Below are positions 1-8,055 of a DNA stretch of 64,000 bases, piece after piece; within the stretch, counting starts at the first letter, position 1; every line of letters begins with the position of its first letter. The position numbers and the translations under genes were made by a program. Below the pieces are notes generated by a model. That model was not told where the DNA came from. It saw only the letters and a program-made list of their open reading frames with translations, and made no database searches. The DNA is from Microbacterium bovistercoris (GTDB lineage Bacteria; Actinomycetota; Actinomycetes; Actinomycetales; Microbacteriaceae): contig NZ_QUAB01000044.1 of assembly GCF_003387575.1 (NCBI RefSeq), positions 62,001 through 126,000 on the forward strand, written 5' to 3'.

Positions 1-1
1 C

Positions 2-115
2 GACACGGATGCCGCGGCATCCGTCACCCTGCGCCGGCCGACCCTGGACGACGTCTTCCTCAGCCTCACCGGCGCGCCGCGCGACGACGCCCGCATCCCC
101 CAGGAGATCGCATGA
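2..115 (+). CDS. ABC transporter ATP-binding protein, C-terminal end (partial)
   Basis: Only the last 37 codons are inside the window. They read in the frame that ends with TGA at 113-115 and contain PTLDDVFLSLTG, the tail motif typical of DrrA/NatA-type drug or polyketide exporter ATPases. The stop overlaps the ATG of the next gene (ATGA), so ATPase and permease are translationally coupled and form one exporter. The Walker motifs lie upstream of the window and cannot be checked; the substrate is unknown. Confidence 0.85.
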   Translation, partial: DTDAAASVTLRRPTLDDVFLSLTGAPRDDARIPQEIA

Positions 116-912
116 CCGCCACCGCCGCTCCCCTCGCCCTGCCCGCCCCGCGTCCCCGCATCCGCGGGTTCGCCGCCGAGCGCGTCTTCGTGCGACGCAG
201 CCTCACGCAGTCGCTGCGCGACGGCGAGTCGCTGAGCATGTCGATCATGCTGCCGGTGACGCTCATGCTGCTGTTCACCTTCGTGTTCGGCGGTGCGCTG
301 CAGTCGGACGGCAACTACGTCGACTACGTGGTGCCGGGCATCATCCTGCTCTGCGCGGGCTTCGGCGCCGCCACGACCGCGACGTACGTCTCGCGCGACA
401 TGACCAGCGGCATCATTGACCGGTTCCGCACGATGCCGCTGCGAGCGGGAGCCGTGCTGACCGGGCACGTCGTCGCCAGCCTGGTGCGCAACCTCGTCGC
501 CACGGCCGTCGTCATCGGCGTGGCACTGCTGCTCGGATTCCAGCCGACGGCGAACATCGCCGGCTGGGTCGCGGCCGCAGCCGTGATCGCGCTCTACATC
601 CTCGCGATCACCTATCTCTATGCCGCGATCGGACTCGCGGCCGGCAGCCCGGAGGCGGCCAGCGGGTACGGATTCATCCTGCTGTTCCTGCCGTACCTGT
701 CCAGCGCCTTCGTGCCGATCGACACCATGCCGTCCTGGCTTCAGTGGATCGCCACATATCAGCCGGTCACGCCCATCATCGAGACCATCCGCGGACTGCT
801 GATGGGCACCGAGCTCGGCACGCAGCCGGTGTGGGCGGTCGGCTGGTGCGTCGTGATCACCGCCGTCGCCGTGCTCTGGGGCGCCTGGCTGTTCGGCAGG
901 CGCCGCGCCTGA
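112..912 (+). CDS. ABC-2 type multidrug/daunorubicin-like exporter permease (DrrB family)
   Basis: The 266-residue product has a short basic N-terminal tail and about six hydrophobic segments, starting near residues 45-65 and ending at LFGRRRA. Its length and layout match ABC2_membrane permeases of the DrrB type, which form the membrane channel for a DrrA ATPase. It starts on the stop codon of the ATPase gene. The likely role is export of a drug-like or lipid molecule, but nothing here fixes the substrate. The convergent ArsR gene downstream, only 3 bp away, may be unrelated. Confidence 0.88.
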   Translation: MTATAAPLALPAPRPRIRGFAAERVFVRRSLTQSLRDGESLSMSIMLPVTLMLLFTFVFGGALQSDGNYVDYVVPGIILLCAGFGAATTATYVSRDMTSGIIDRFRTMPLRAGAVLTGHVVASLVRNLVATAVVIGVALLLGFQPTANIAGWVAAAAVIALYILAITYLYAAIGLAAGSPEAASGYGFILLFLPYLSSAFVPIDTMPSWLQWIATYQPVTPIIETIRGLLMGTELGTQPVWAVGWCVVITAVAVLWGAWLFGRRRA

Positions 913-915
913 GCG

Positions 916-1326
916 CTACGCGCCGAAGCGCTTGAGTGCGCTGGTCACCGCGTACTTGGCGGATGCCGCGGCGCGGCCGACGACCTCGGCCGCGTGCGCG
1001 GCCCCGTCGGGAAGCGGCATCAGGTCGATGTCGGGCGCCTGGTCGCCGAACGCGTCGACCAGGAACGGCACCAGCCAGTCGTCGACCTGCTCGAGCGGGG
1101 CCACTGAGATGCTGTAGAACCGGCGCTGCCCGTCTTCGCGGACCGTCACCAGGTCGGCGTCGCGCAGCACCTTCAGGTGCTTCGAGACGGTGGGCTGGCT
1201 GACCCCGAGTTCGCTGACGATCTCGGTGACGCTGGTGCCGCCGTCATCCTCGTTCTCACGGCGCAGCAGGAGCTGGAGGATGTCGCGCCTCGTGCCGTCC
1301 GCGATCACGTCGAAGATGTCCGTCAT
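916..1326 (-). CDS. ArsR/SmtB-family winged-helix repressor
   Basis: The 136-residue product starts MTDIFDVIADGTRRDILQLL, the usual opening of a small ArsR-type regulator, followed by a recognition region VSELGVSQPTVSKHLKVLRDADLV and the wing VREDGQRRFYSI. No paired Cys/His metal site is obvious, so the inducer may not be a metal. The ATG at 1326 is preferred over upstream in-frame starts because a TACCCT -10-like box sits exactly 6 nt upstream, which fits a leaderless transcript. The C-terminal third carries an extra helix region of unknown role. Confidence 0.85.
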   Translation of the reverse strand: MTDIFDVIADGTRRDILQLLLRRENEDDGGTSVTEIVSELGVSQPTVSKHLKVLRDADLVTVREDGQRRFYSISVAPLEQVDDWLVPFLVDAFGDQAPDIDLMPLPDGAAHAAEVVGRAAASAKYAVTSALKRFGA

Positions 1327-1451
1327 GTGTTCAGGGTAGCCCGCGGCGTGTGCGTCGCCTAGCCTGCCGGAGCCGCGCCGCCGCACGGAGTACCATGACG
1401 GAGGTCCGGCGGGCGCCGCCGCCCGGGTCGCAGACGGAGAGGAGGGGTCCG

Positions 1452-2882
1452 ATGTCGAGCAGTGTGCCGGCATCCGCTTCTCGCATCTCCCTGCGCGCGC
1501 TCGGTTCCCAGCTGCGCCACTTCGTGACTTCGTCGCCGTCGCGCTTCGCGATCGTCGTCTTCGCCCTGCTGATCCTGCTCTGGACTGCCCTGCTGTCGTT
1601 GCCGATCGCAACCGCGGACGGGAAGATCCCGCCCCTCAGCGACGCGCTGTTCACCGCCGTCTCGACGATCTGCGTCACCGGCCTCACGACCGTCGACATG
1701 AGCGCGTACTGGTCACCCTTCGGGCACGTCGTGATCTTCGTCGGCGTGAACATCGGCGGTCTGGGCGTGCTGACCCTGGCCTCTCTCATGGGCATGGTGA
1801 TCTCGAAGAAGTTGGGTCTGAGCGCCAAGCTGATGGCCGCCGGCGACACCAACCCGCTCCGCGCGCACGGCGGAGCGGTCAACGAGAGCCAGACCGTGCG
1901 CTTGGGCGAGGTCGGCCAGCTGCTCACGACGGTCGCGATCTCGGCCCTCATCATCGAGATCGGCATCGCCGTGCTGCTCTACCCGGCGCTGGTGATGGCC
2001 GGCGTCGATCCCGTCTCGGCCCTGTGGGAGGCGCCGTACTTCGCGGCCATGTCGTTCACGAACACCGGATTCGCGCCCAACGACGGCGGCGTGGCCATGT
2101 TCGCCGACGACTACCTGGTGCTGATCCTGCTGATGGCGGGCGTGTTCCTCGGCAGCATCGGCTTCCCTGTGATCTACTCGCTCGCCAAGCACCACTGGCA
2201 CTTCAAGCGCTGGTCGCTGCACGCGAAGCTCACCATCGTCACCACGGTGCTGCTGTTCTTCGTCGGCGCCGCAGTCTTCCTCCTTCTCGAACACAGCAAT
2301 CCCAAGACGTTCGGGTCGATGGATGCCGTCGACACGACGGTGCAGGCCTTCTTCCTGTCCGCCATGACCAGATCCGGCGGCTTCAACGTCATCGACATGA
2401 ACGACCTGTACGGATCGTCGATGCTGGTCGGCTGCATGCTGATGTTCGTCGGCGGCGGCTCGGCGTCGACCGCGGGCGGCATCAAGGTGACCACTCTCGC
2501 CGTGCTCGCGATCGCGGTGTGGTCCGAGGCGAAGGGGCGTCAGTCGGTGCAGGTGTTCGGCCGCCGCATCCCCAGCGACGTGCAGCGCGTGGCGCTCAGC
2601 GTCGTCGCCTGGGGCGCGACGATCGTGGCGGTGTCCACCGTCGCGATCACGCAGATCACCGGCGACGACGTCATCGACGTGCTCTTCGACGTCATCTCGG
2701 CGTTCGGCACGGTGGGCCTGAGCTCGGGAGTCACGGCAACGCTGCCGGACGCCGGCTCCTACATCCTCGCGGCGACCATCTTCATGGGGCGCGTTGGTAC
2801 AGTGACACTCGCCGCGGCGGTCGCCGCGACATCCCGATCGCAGCTGTACTCGCTGCCCGTCGAAAGGCCGATCGTTGGTTGA
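1452..2882 (+). CDS. TrkH/KtrB-family potassium uptake channel subunit
   Basis: The 476-residue membrane protein carries the four pore-loop signatures of the SKT superfamily: STICVTGLTT, SFTNTGFAPND, MTRSGGFNVID and SAFGTVGLSSG. These line the K+ selectivity filter. The start at 1452 has a GGAGGGG ribosome site about 7 nt upstream; longer in-frame starts at 1350 and 1395 are less well supported. The stop codon overlaps the start of the RCK-domain gene that follows, so the two proteins form a Ktr/Trk uptake system in the cytoplasmic membrane. Confidence 0.92.
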   Translation: MSSSVPASASRISLRALGSQLRHFVTSSPSRFAIVVFALLILLWTALLSLPIATADGKIPPLSDALFTAVSTICVTGLTTVDMSAYWSPFGHVVIFVGVNIGGLGVLTLASLMGMVISKKLGLSAKLMAAGDTNPLRAHGGAVNESQTVRLGEVGQLLTTVAISALIIEIGIAVLLYPALVMAGVDPVSALWEAPYFAAMSFTNTGFAPNDGGVAMFADDYLVLILLMAGVFLGSIGFPVIYSLAKHHWHFKRWSLHAKLTIVTTVLLFFVGAAVFLLLEHSNPKTFGSMDAVDTTVQAFFLSAMTRSGGFNVIDMNDLYGSSMLVGCMLMFVGGGSASTAGGIKVTTLAVLAIAVWSEAKGRQSVQVFGRRIPSDVQRVALSVVAWGATIVAVSTVAITQITGDDVIDVLFDVISAFGTVGLSSGVTATLPDAGSYILAATIFMGRVGTVTLAAAVAATSRSQLYSLPVERPIVG

Positions 2883-3546
2883 GATGGTGCGGGGCGACGC
2901 CCCGGTGCTCGTCATCGGACTCGGACGCTTCGGCGCGGCCTGCGCGGGCGAGCTGGACCGGCTCGACCGCGAGGTGCTGGCGATCGACGGCGACCTCGAG
3001 CTCGTGCAGAAGTGGTCGGAGCGGGTCACGCACACCGTGCAGGCGGATGCCCGCAACCTCGACGCACTCCGGCAGATCGGCGCGCAGGACTTCCAGGTGG
3101 CTGTCGTCGCCGTCGGCTCGCTGATCGAGGCATCCGTGCTGATCACGGCGAACCTCGTCGACCTGAAGATCCCGCAGATCTGGGCGAAGGCGGTGTCGCA
3201 GTCGCACGGCAAGATCCTCGCCCGCGTCGGCGCGAACCACGTGATCTACCCCGAGCGCGAGGCCGGCGAGCGGGTCGCGCACCTGGTCTCGGGACGCATG
3301 CTCGACTTCATCCGCTTCGACGACGATTTCGTGCTGGCCAAGATGTACCCGCCGAAGTTCATCCGCGGCGTGCGCCTGAACGAGTCCGGTGTGCGCACCA
3401 AGTACAGCGTCACCGTGGTGGGGGTGAAGAGCCCCGGCAAGCCGTTCCGTTATGCGGAGGCCGACACCGTCGTCACCAACCACGACCTCATCATCGTCTC
3501 GGGCACCAACAGCGACATCGAGCGCTTCGCCGGCCTCGATCGCTGA
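2875..3546 (+). CDS. TrkA/KtrA-type RCK regulatory subunit of K+ uptake
   Basis: The 223-residue soluble protein opens with VLVIGLGRFGAACAGEL, a GxGxxG Rossmann fold that binds NAD(H) or adenine nucleotides in RCK_N domains, and ends with a TrkA_C domain (about residues 135-220). It gates the partner KtrB-like channel. A TTG start at 2875 overlaps the channel gene's stop and has AAAGG upstream; an ATG at 2884 is the alternative, and would remove three residues. Confidence 0.92.
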   Translation: MVEMVRGDAPVLVIGLGRFGAACAGELDRLDREVLAIDGDLELVQKWSERVTHTVQADARNLDALRQIGAQDFQVAVVAVGSLIEASVLITANLVDLKIPQIWAKAVSQSHGKILARVGANHVIYPEREAGERVAHLVSGRMLDFIRFDDDFVLAKMYPPKFIRGVRLNESGVRTKYSVTVVGVKSPGKPFRYAEADTVVTNHDLIIVSGTNSDIERFAGLDR

Positions 3547-3549
3547 CGC

Positions 3550-4386
3550 TCAGGCCCCGGCGGCGAGTTCGCGGGCCCGGGCCAGCGCGGCATCCGTCGC
3601 GCTCGCGAACACCTCGTCGAGGTGCGCGTCCTGCAGCACGGCGATCGCGCGCTCTGTGGTGCCCTTCGGGCTCGTGACCCGTCGGCGGAGCTCGGCAGGA
3701 TCCTCACCGGACGCGTCCAGCAGAGCGGTCGCGCCGATGAAGGTCTGCTCGGCCATCAGGCGGGCGTCCGCCTCGGAGAAGCCCTTGCCGATCGCGGCCT
3801 TCGTGAGCTCCTCGACGAGCAGGAAGACGTAGGCGGGGCCGGAACCCGAGATCGTCGAGAGAGCGTCGATCTGCGACTCCGGCACCTCGATCACCGCGCC
3901 GACGGTCTCGAACAGGCGGCGCACGAGCGCCATGTCCTCGGCCGTCGCCGCGGAGCCCGCGGCGAGCCCGGTCACGGCCTTGCCGACGGTGGCGGGGGTG
4001 TTCGGCATCGAGCGGATCACGTGAGCCTCGGCGCCGAGCACACTCGCGAAGGTGTCGAGGGTCACGCCGGCGGCGAGGCTCACGACGATGGCGTCGGGCC
4101 GCAGTGAGGGCGCGATCTCGCGCAGCAGGTCCGGCACCATCGCCGGCTTCACGCCGACCAGCAGGATACGGGCGGATGCCGCGGCATCCGCGTTGCCCTC
4201 GGGACGATCCGCGAGCGCGATGCTCGTGACTCCCGGCAGCGCGGCGAGCGCGGCCGCCTTCTCGGCAGTGCGGTTGGTCGCGGTGATCCCCTCCGTGCGG
4301 ATGCCGGAGGCGACGACCCCCTGCAGGATCGCACCGCCCATCGAGCCGGCGCCGAGGAATGCGAGGGAGGGGAGCGATTCAGCCAT
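3550..4386 (-). CDS. proC: Pyrroline-5-carboxylate reductase
   Basis: ProC makes the last step of proline synthesis, NAD(P)H-dependent reduction of 1-pyrroline-5-carboxylate. The 278-residue product has the N-terminal dinucleotide site LAFLGAGSMGGAI (residues 7-19) and the family signature near ALSTISGSGPAYVFLLVEEL (about residues 168-187) with the catalytic-dimer region after it. The length is normal. The ATG at 4386 is the first start that gives a normal N-terminus; the longer ORF upstream overlaps the divergent CDF gene. Confidence 0.95.
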   Translation of the reverse strand: MAESLPSLAFLGAGSMGGAILQGVVASGIRTEGITATNRTAEKAAALAALPGVTSIALADRPEGNADAAASARILLVGVKPAMVPDLLREIAPSLRPDAIVVSLAAGVTLDTFASVLGAEAHVIRSMPNTPATVGKAVTGLAAGSAATAEDMALVRRLFETVGAVIEVPESQIDALSTISGSGPAYVFLLVEELTKAAIGKGFSEADARLMAEQTFIGATALLDASGEDPAELRRRVTSPKGTTERAIAVLQDAHLDEVFASATDAALARARELAAGA

Positions 4387-4426
4387 GCCTCCATCCTCCC
4401 GCATCTGCTCGCCGTAGACTCGTGCC

Positions 4427-5398
4427 ATGAGTGCATCCGGTGGCAGCAAGGCGATCATCGCGGCGTTCCTGGCGAACATGGGCATCGCCGCCGCGAAGCT
4501 CATCGCCTGGGCGCTCTCGGGTTCGGCGTCGATGCTCGCCGAGGGCATCCACTCGATCGCCGACTCCGGCAACCAGCTGCTCCTCCTGCTCGGTGGCCGC
4601 AAGGCGAAGAAGTCGGCGGATCGCTCGCATCCGTTCGGCTACGGGCGCGAGCGCTACGTCTACGCCTTCGTCGTGTCGATCATCCTGTTCTCGCTCGGCG
4701 GCCTGTTCGCGATCTACGAGGGCGTCGAGAAGATCACGCACCCGCACGCGCTGGACCCGGTGTGGTGGTGGCTGCCGATCGTCGTGCTGGTGGTCTCGAT
4801 CGGACTGGAGTCGTTCTCGCTTCGCACCGCGGTGCGCGAGAGCAACCAGGTGCGCGAGAAGGGCCAGTCCTGGTTCTCGTTCATCCGTCGTGCGAAGGCC
4901 CCTGAGCTGCCGGTCGTGCTGCTCGAGGACATCGGCGCGCTGACCGGTCTGACCTTCGCCCTGCTCGGCGTCGGCCTCACCGTGATCACCGGCAACTCGG
5001 TGTTCGACGCGATCGGCACGCTGATGATCGGCACGCTGCTCGTGCTGATCGCGCTGATCCTGGGTATCGAGACGAAGAGCCTGCTGGTCGGCGAGGGCGC
5101 CACCGACGCCGACCACGACCGCATCGTCGACGCGATCAACGACGGCCCCGAGGTGTACAAGCTCATCCACATGAAGACGCTGTACCTCGGGCCGGACGAG
5201 CTGATGGTGGCCGCCAAGATCGCCCTCCCCCAGGACAAGGCGGTGCGCGAGGCCGCCGCCGACATCGACGAGATCGAGAAGCGCATCCGTGCTGCCGTAC
5301 CCGTCGCCCGCGTCATCTACATCGAGCCGGACATCTACCGCCCCGCCCTCGACCCCGAGCCCTCCACCGACGCCTTCGTGCTCAAGTCGGCGGACTGA
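4427..5398 (+). CDS. Cation diffusion facilitator, SLC30A9-like
   Basis: The 323-residue product has about six membrane segments and a cytoplasmic C-terminal domain (from about residue 220). CDF hallmarks are EGIHSIADSGNQ in TM2 and HPFGYGRERY after it. The TM5 site usually HxxxD in zinc exporters is EDIGALTG here, as in the SLC30A9-like branch, so zinc export should not be assumed. A TAGACT box at 4415-4420 lies 6 nt before the ATG, suggesting a leaderless transcript. It diverges from proC with a 40-bp gap. Confidence 0.85.
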   Translation: MSASGGSKAIIAAFLANMGIAAAKLIAWALSGSASMLAEGIHSIADSGNQLLLLLGGRKAKKSADRSHPFGYGRERYVYAFVVSIILFSLGGLFAIYEGVEKITHPHALDPVWWWLPIVVLVVSIGLESFSLRTAVRESNQVREKGQSWFSFIRRAKAPELPVVLLEDIGALTGLTFALLGVGLTVITGNSVFDAIGTLMIGTLLVLIALILGIETKSLLVGEGATDADHDRIVDAINDGPEVYKLIHMKTLYLGPDELMVAAKIALPQDKAVREAAADIDEIEKRIRAAVPVARVIYIEPDIYRPALDPEPSTDAFVLKSAD

Positions 5399-5412
5399 CG
5401 GGTCGCGCCGCT

Positions 5413-5880
5413 TCAGCGGCGGGCTTCGAAGAAGTCCCGCAGCAGCGCGGTGGCGGCATCCGCCTGCACACCGCCGATCACCTCGGCACGGTACGGCAGT
5501 CGTCGGTCGCGCAGCACGTCGTACATCGACCCGGATGCCCCCGCCTTGTCGTCCCAGGCTCCGAACACGACACGGCCGATGCGCGCCTGCAGGATCGCCC
5601 CGGCGCACATGATGCAGGGCTCGAGCGTGACGACGAGGGTGCAGTCCTCGAGGTTCCAGTCGCCGGTGGCGGATGCGGCGGCGCGCAGCGCCACGACCTC
5701 GGCGTGCGCCGTCGGGTCGTGGGTCTGCTCACGGAGGTTGCGGCCCTCTCCGATGACCGCGCCCGCGGCGTCGAGCACGACCGCGCCGACCGGCACGTCG
5801 CCCGCGGCGCCGGCATCGGCGGCGAGCACGAGAGCACGGCCCATCGCGGACTGGTCGGCTGCGGTCATGGTCTCGACCAT
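5413..5880 (-). CDS. tadA: tRNA-specific adenosine deaminase
   Basis: TadA converts A34 of tRNA-Arg(ACG) to inosine. The 155-residue protein carries the zinc-binding cytidine-deaminase motifs TAHAEVVALR (catalytic Glu) and PCIMCAGAI (two zinc Cys), and the domain length is normal. The start at 5880 (MVETMTAAD) is chosen because AGGAAG lies about 10 nt upstream; the ATG at 5868 is possible. It diverges from upp across 43 bp. Confidence 0.93.
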   Translation of the reverse strand: MVETMTAADQSAMGRALVLAADAGAAGDVPVGAVVLDAAGAVIGEGRNLREQTHDPTAHAEVVALRAAASATGDWNLEDCTLVVTLEPCIMCAGAILQARIGRVVFGAWDDKAGASGSMYDVLRDRRLPYRAEVIGGVQADAATALLRDFFEARR

Positions 5881-5923
5881 AGTGCGGATTCTTCCTGTGG
5901 CATCCGCGAAGTAATCTGTATCC

Positions 5924-6556
5924 ATGCGCGTACACGTGGCCGACCACCCCCTCATCACCCACAAGCTCACGGTGCTGCGCGACGAGCGCACGCCGTCACC
6001 GGTGTTCCGCCAGCTGACCGAGGAGCTCGTGACGCTGCTCGCCTACGAGGCGACCCGGAACGTGCACGTGAGCCCGGTCGAGATCCAGACCCCGGTGACG
6101 AAGACCATGGGCGTGAAGATCTCGGAACCGCGCCCGATCGTGGTGCCCATCCTGCGCGCGGGTCTCGGCATGCTCGAGGGCCTGGTCAAGCTGCTGCCGA
6201 CGGCCGAGGTCGGTTTCCTGGGCATGGTGCGCGACGAGGAGACGTTCGAGCCGACCACCTACGCCGAGCGGCTGCCCGACGACCTCAGCGACCGGCAGTG
6301 CTTCGCGATCGACCCGATGCTCGCCACCGGAGGCTCGCTGGGCGCCGCGATCCAGTTCCTGTTCGACCGCGGGGCGAAGGATGTGACCGCGATCTGCCTG
6401 CTCGGCACTCCGGAGGGCGTCGCGGCGATCGAGGAGCTCGTCGGCGACCGGGATGTGACCCTGGTGCTGGGCGCCCTCGACGAGCGACTCAACGAGAAGG
6501 GCTACATCGTGCCCGGCCTCGGCGACGCGGGCGACCGCCTGTACGGCACGGTCTGA
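5924..6556 (+). CDS. upp: Uracil phosphoribosyltransferase
   Basis: Upp salvages uracil to UMP with PRPP. The 210-residue protein begins with [13 protein letters not shown], the typical Upp opening, and has the PRPP loop [13 protein letters not shown] (about residues 129-141) and a C-terminal [13 protein letters not shown], which binds uracil. A TAATCT box at 5912-5917 lies 6 nt before the ATG and no Shine-Dalgarno is seen, so the mRNA is probably leaderless. Confidence 0.96.
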   Translation: MRVHVADHPLITHKLTVLRDERTPSPVFRQLTEELVTLLAYEATRNVHVSPVEIQTPVTKTMGVKISEPRPIVVPILRAGLGMLEGLVKLLPTAEVGFLGMVRDEETFEPTTYAERLPDDLSDRQCFAIDPMLATGGSLGAAIQFLFDRGAKDVTAICLLGTPEGVAAIEELVGDRDVTLVLGALDERLNEKGYIVPGLGDAGDRLYGTV

Positions 6557-6598
6557 CGCGACTCGGCGGCGGCTGGGCCCGGCGCTGCGGGAGATCCG

Positions 6599-6669
6599 CG
6601 CGAGACTCTGATTTCTGCATGAGACCCACGTCCGGCACGGGGGTCCCGTGCAGAAATCGAGGTCTCGCG
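6599..6669. repeat. Intergenic palindromic repeat, family B, copy 1
   Basis: Two 29-nt arms, 6599-6627 and 6641-6669, are inverted repeats with 5 mismatches, beginning CGCGAGAC and ending GTCTCGCG, around a 13-nt loop. A related element lies at 61765-61835, where it sits inside the 3' end of a hydrolase gene. There is no T-run, so it is better described as a REP-like palindrome than as an intrinsic terminator, although it may still slow RNA polymerase or protect the upp mRNA 3' end. Confidence 0.7.
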
Positions 6670-6683
6670 AGCGAGGAGGATGC

Positions 6684-7205
6684 ATGGCTGCGGCCGAGTG
6701 GTGGGATGTCACCGACGCGGACGGCGTGCCGACCGGCGCGACGTTCGAACGAGGTGCGCCCGGCTGGCCGCCGACTGGCGGATTCCATGTCGTCGCGACC
6801 GTCTGCGTGCGCCGCGACGACGGGATGCTGCTGCTGACGCAGCGCTCGGCGACGAAGGACTGCCCGCTGGATTGGGAGTTCCCCGGCGGCAGCGTGCTCG
6901 CCGGTGAGACGAGCATCGAGGGAGCGGCGCGTGAGCTACGCGAGGAGACCGGCATCGCGGTGTCCGCGGAGTCGATGGCGTTCGTCGGGCGCTTCGCCGA
7001 GGAGAACGCGCTGATCGACCTCTACGTCGCCCCGGCGGCGTCGGATGTCGAGGTCGAGGTGGATCCCGTCGAGGTCGCCAGTGCGGAGTGGCTGACGGTC
7101 GACGAGGTCGAGGCCCGATGGCGCGGCGGGCTGATGGCGCCGCCGTGGGAGGCCCGGCTCGACGCGCTGTGGGCGCCTCTGCGGACCGTGCTCGCCGGCC
7201 GCTGA
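6684..7205 (+). CDS. Nudix hydrolase (isopentenyl-isomerase-like/NTP pyrophosphatase type)
   Basis: The 173-residue protein contains one complete Nudix box, from GSVLAGE through RELREETGI (about residues 71-91), which coordinates Mg2+ for cleavage of nucleoside diphosphate-linked substrates. The N-terminus EWWDVTDADGVPTG resembles the YfcD/Idi-like branch of Nudix proteins that begin with a DVxDxxG motif. The start at 6684 has GCGAGGAGG about 4-6 nt upstream. The substrate cannot be told from sequence. Confidence 0.85.
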   Translation: MAAAEWWDVTDADGVPTGATFERGAPGWPPTGGFHVVATVCVRRDDGMLLLTQRSATKDCPLDWEFPGGSVLAGETSIEGAARELREETGIAVSAESMAFVGRFAEENALIDLYVAPAASDVEVEVDPVEVASAEWLTVDEVEARWRGGLMAPPWEARLDALWAPLRTVLAGR

Positions 7206-7271
7206 CCGCCGTTCCCGGCCTACACGCCTCCGACCTTTCCCGCCCGGATGTCCCCTGCTCGGTGCGGAGGA

Positions 7272-8039
7272 TCAGACTGCCAGAACGTAGCTGCGCTCGT
7301 CGCCGTACTGCGTGAAGCCCGCACGGGCGAGGATCGGCGCCGAGGTCGACACGCGGCCCTTCACGAGGGCGGTCGTGGCACCGAGATCGGCGCCGACGCG
7401 CAGACGCTCGGCGAGCACTGCGCGGTAGGCGCCGCGACCTCGGTACTCGGGCAGAGTGGCGGCGCCCCAGAGGCGGACGAAGCCGCCTGCGACGGTGCAT
7501 CCGCCAGTGCTCACCGGACGTCCGTCGAGGCGTGCGAGCACGCGGCCCCCGTCCCCCGCGTCGAGCGCCGCGACGACCTCGGCGAGTTCCTCCCGCAGCC
7601 CGGCCTCGTCGAGCGGATGCTGCTCCCACACGGGAACGTTCACCAGATCGACGTCGCGCACCTGGTCGAGCGTGCGCACGATCTCGGTCTGCGCGTCGGC
7701 CGGCACATCGATCGGGTCGCCGGGAATCGGCCGCGCGAACACCGTGACCGTGTCTTCATGGACGGCGCCGCGACGGATGAATTCGTCCTCGAGATCCGGC
7801 CCGTCGGAGGGGTTCGTCCAGAACGTCAGCCGGGTCGCGCCCCACTCGCGGCTGCGCTCGATCGCGTGGTCGACGACCGACGCCGCATCGGCGGAGGAGC
7901 GCACCTGCGAGGCGCGCACCCCACCGCCGAAGCGCTCCGGATACCTGACCAGCTGCAGGTGGGCATCATCCTGCTCACTCCCGCGTGGGAACCACGCCCA
8001 CGCGGCCGATGCCCGGAGGATCTCGTCTTCGCTGTGCAT
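7272..8039 (-). CDS. GNAT-family N-acetyltransferase
   Basis: The 255-residue protein has its GNAT core in the C-terminal part: LPEYRGRGAYRAVLAERL is a good acetyl-CoA pyrophosphate-binding motif A (R/Q-x-x-G-x-G/A). The N-terminal 100 residues form a second, degenerate GNAT-like half. ATG 8039 (MHSEDEI) is used because upstream starts would run into the helicase gene, whose stop is at 8056. The acetyl acceptor is unknown. Confidence 0.75.
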   Translation of the reverse strand: MHSEDEILRASAAWAWFPRGSEQDDAHLQLVRYPERFGGGVRASQVRSSADAASVVDHAIERSREWGATRLTFWTNPSDGPDLEDEFIRRGAVHEDTVTVFARPIPGDPIDVPADAQTEIVRTLDQVRDVDLVNVPVWEQHPLDEAGLREELAEVVAALDAGDGGRVLARLDGRPVSTGGCTVAGGFVRLWGAATLPEYRGRGAYRAVLAERLRVGADLGATTALVKGRVSTSAPILARAGFTQYGDERSYVLAV

Positions 8040-8055
8040 TCCGGCCACCGACCCG

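Noticed and set aside
6599..6669. Palindrome after upp as an intrinsic terminator
   Set aside because: There is no T-run on either side and a related copy lies inside a gene, so a repeat element fits better.
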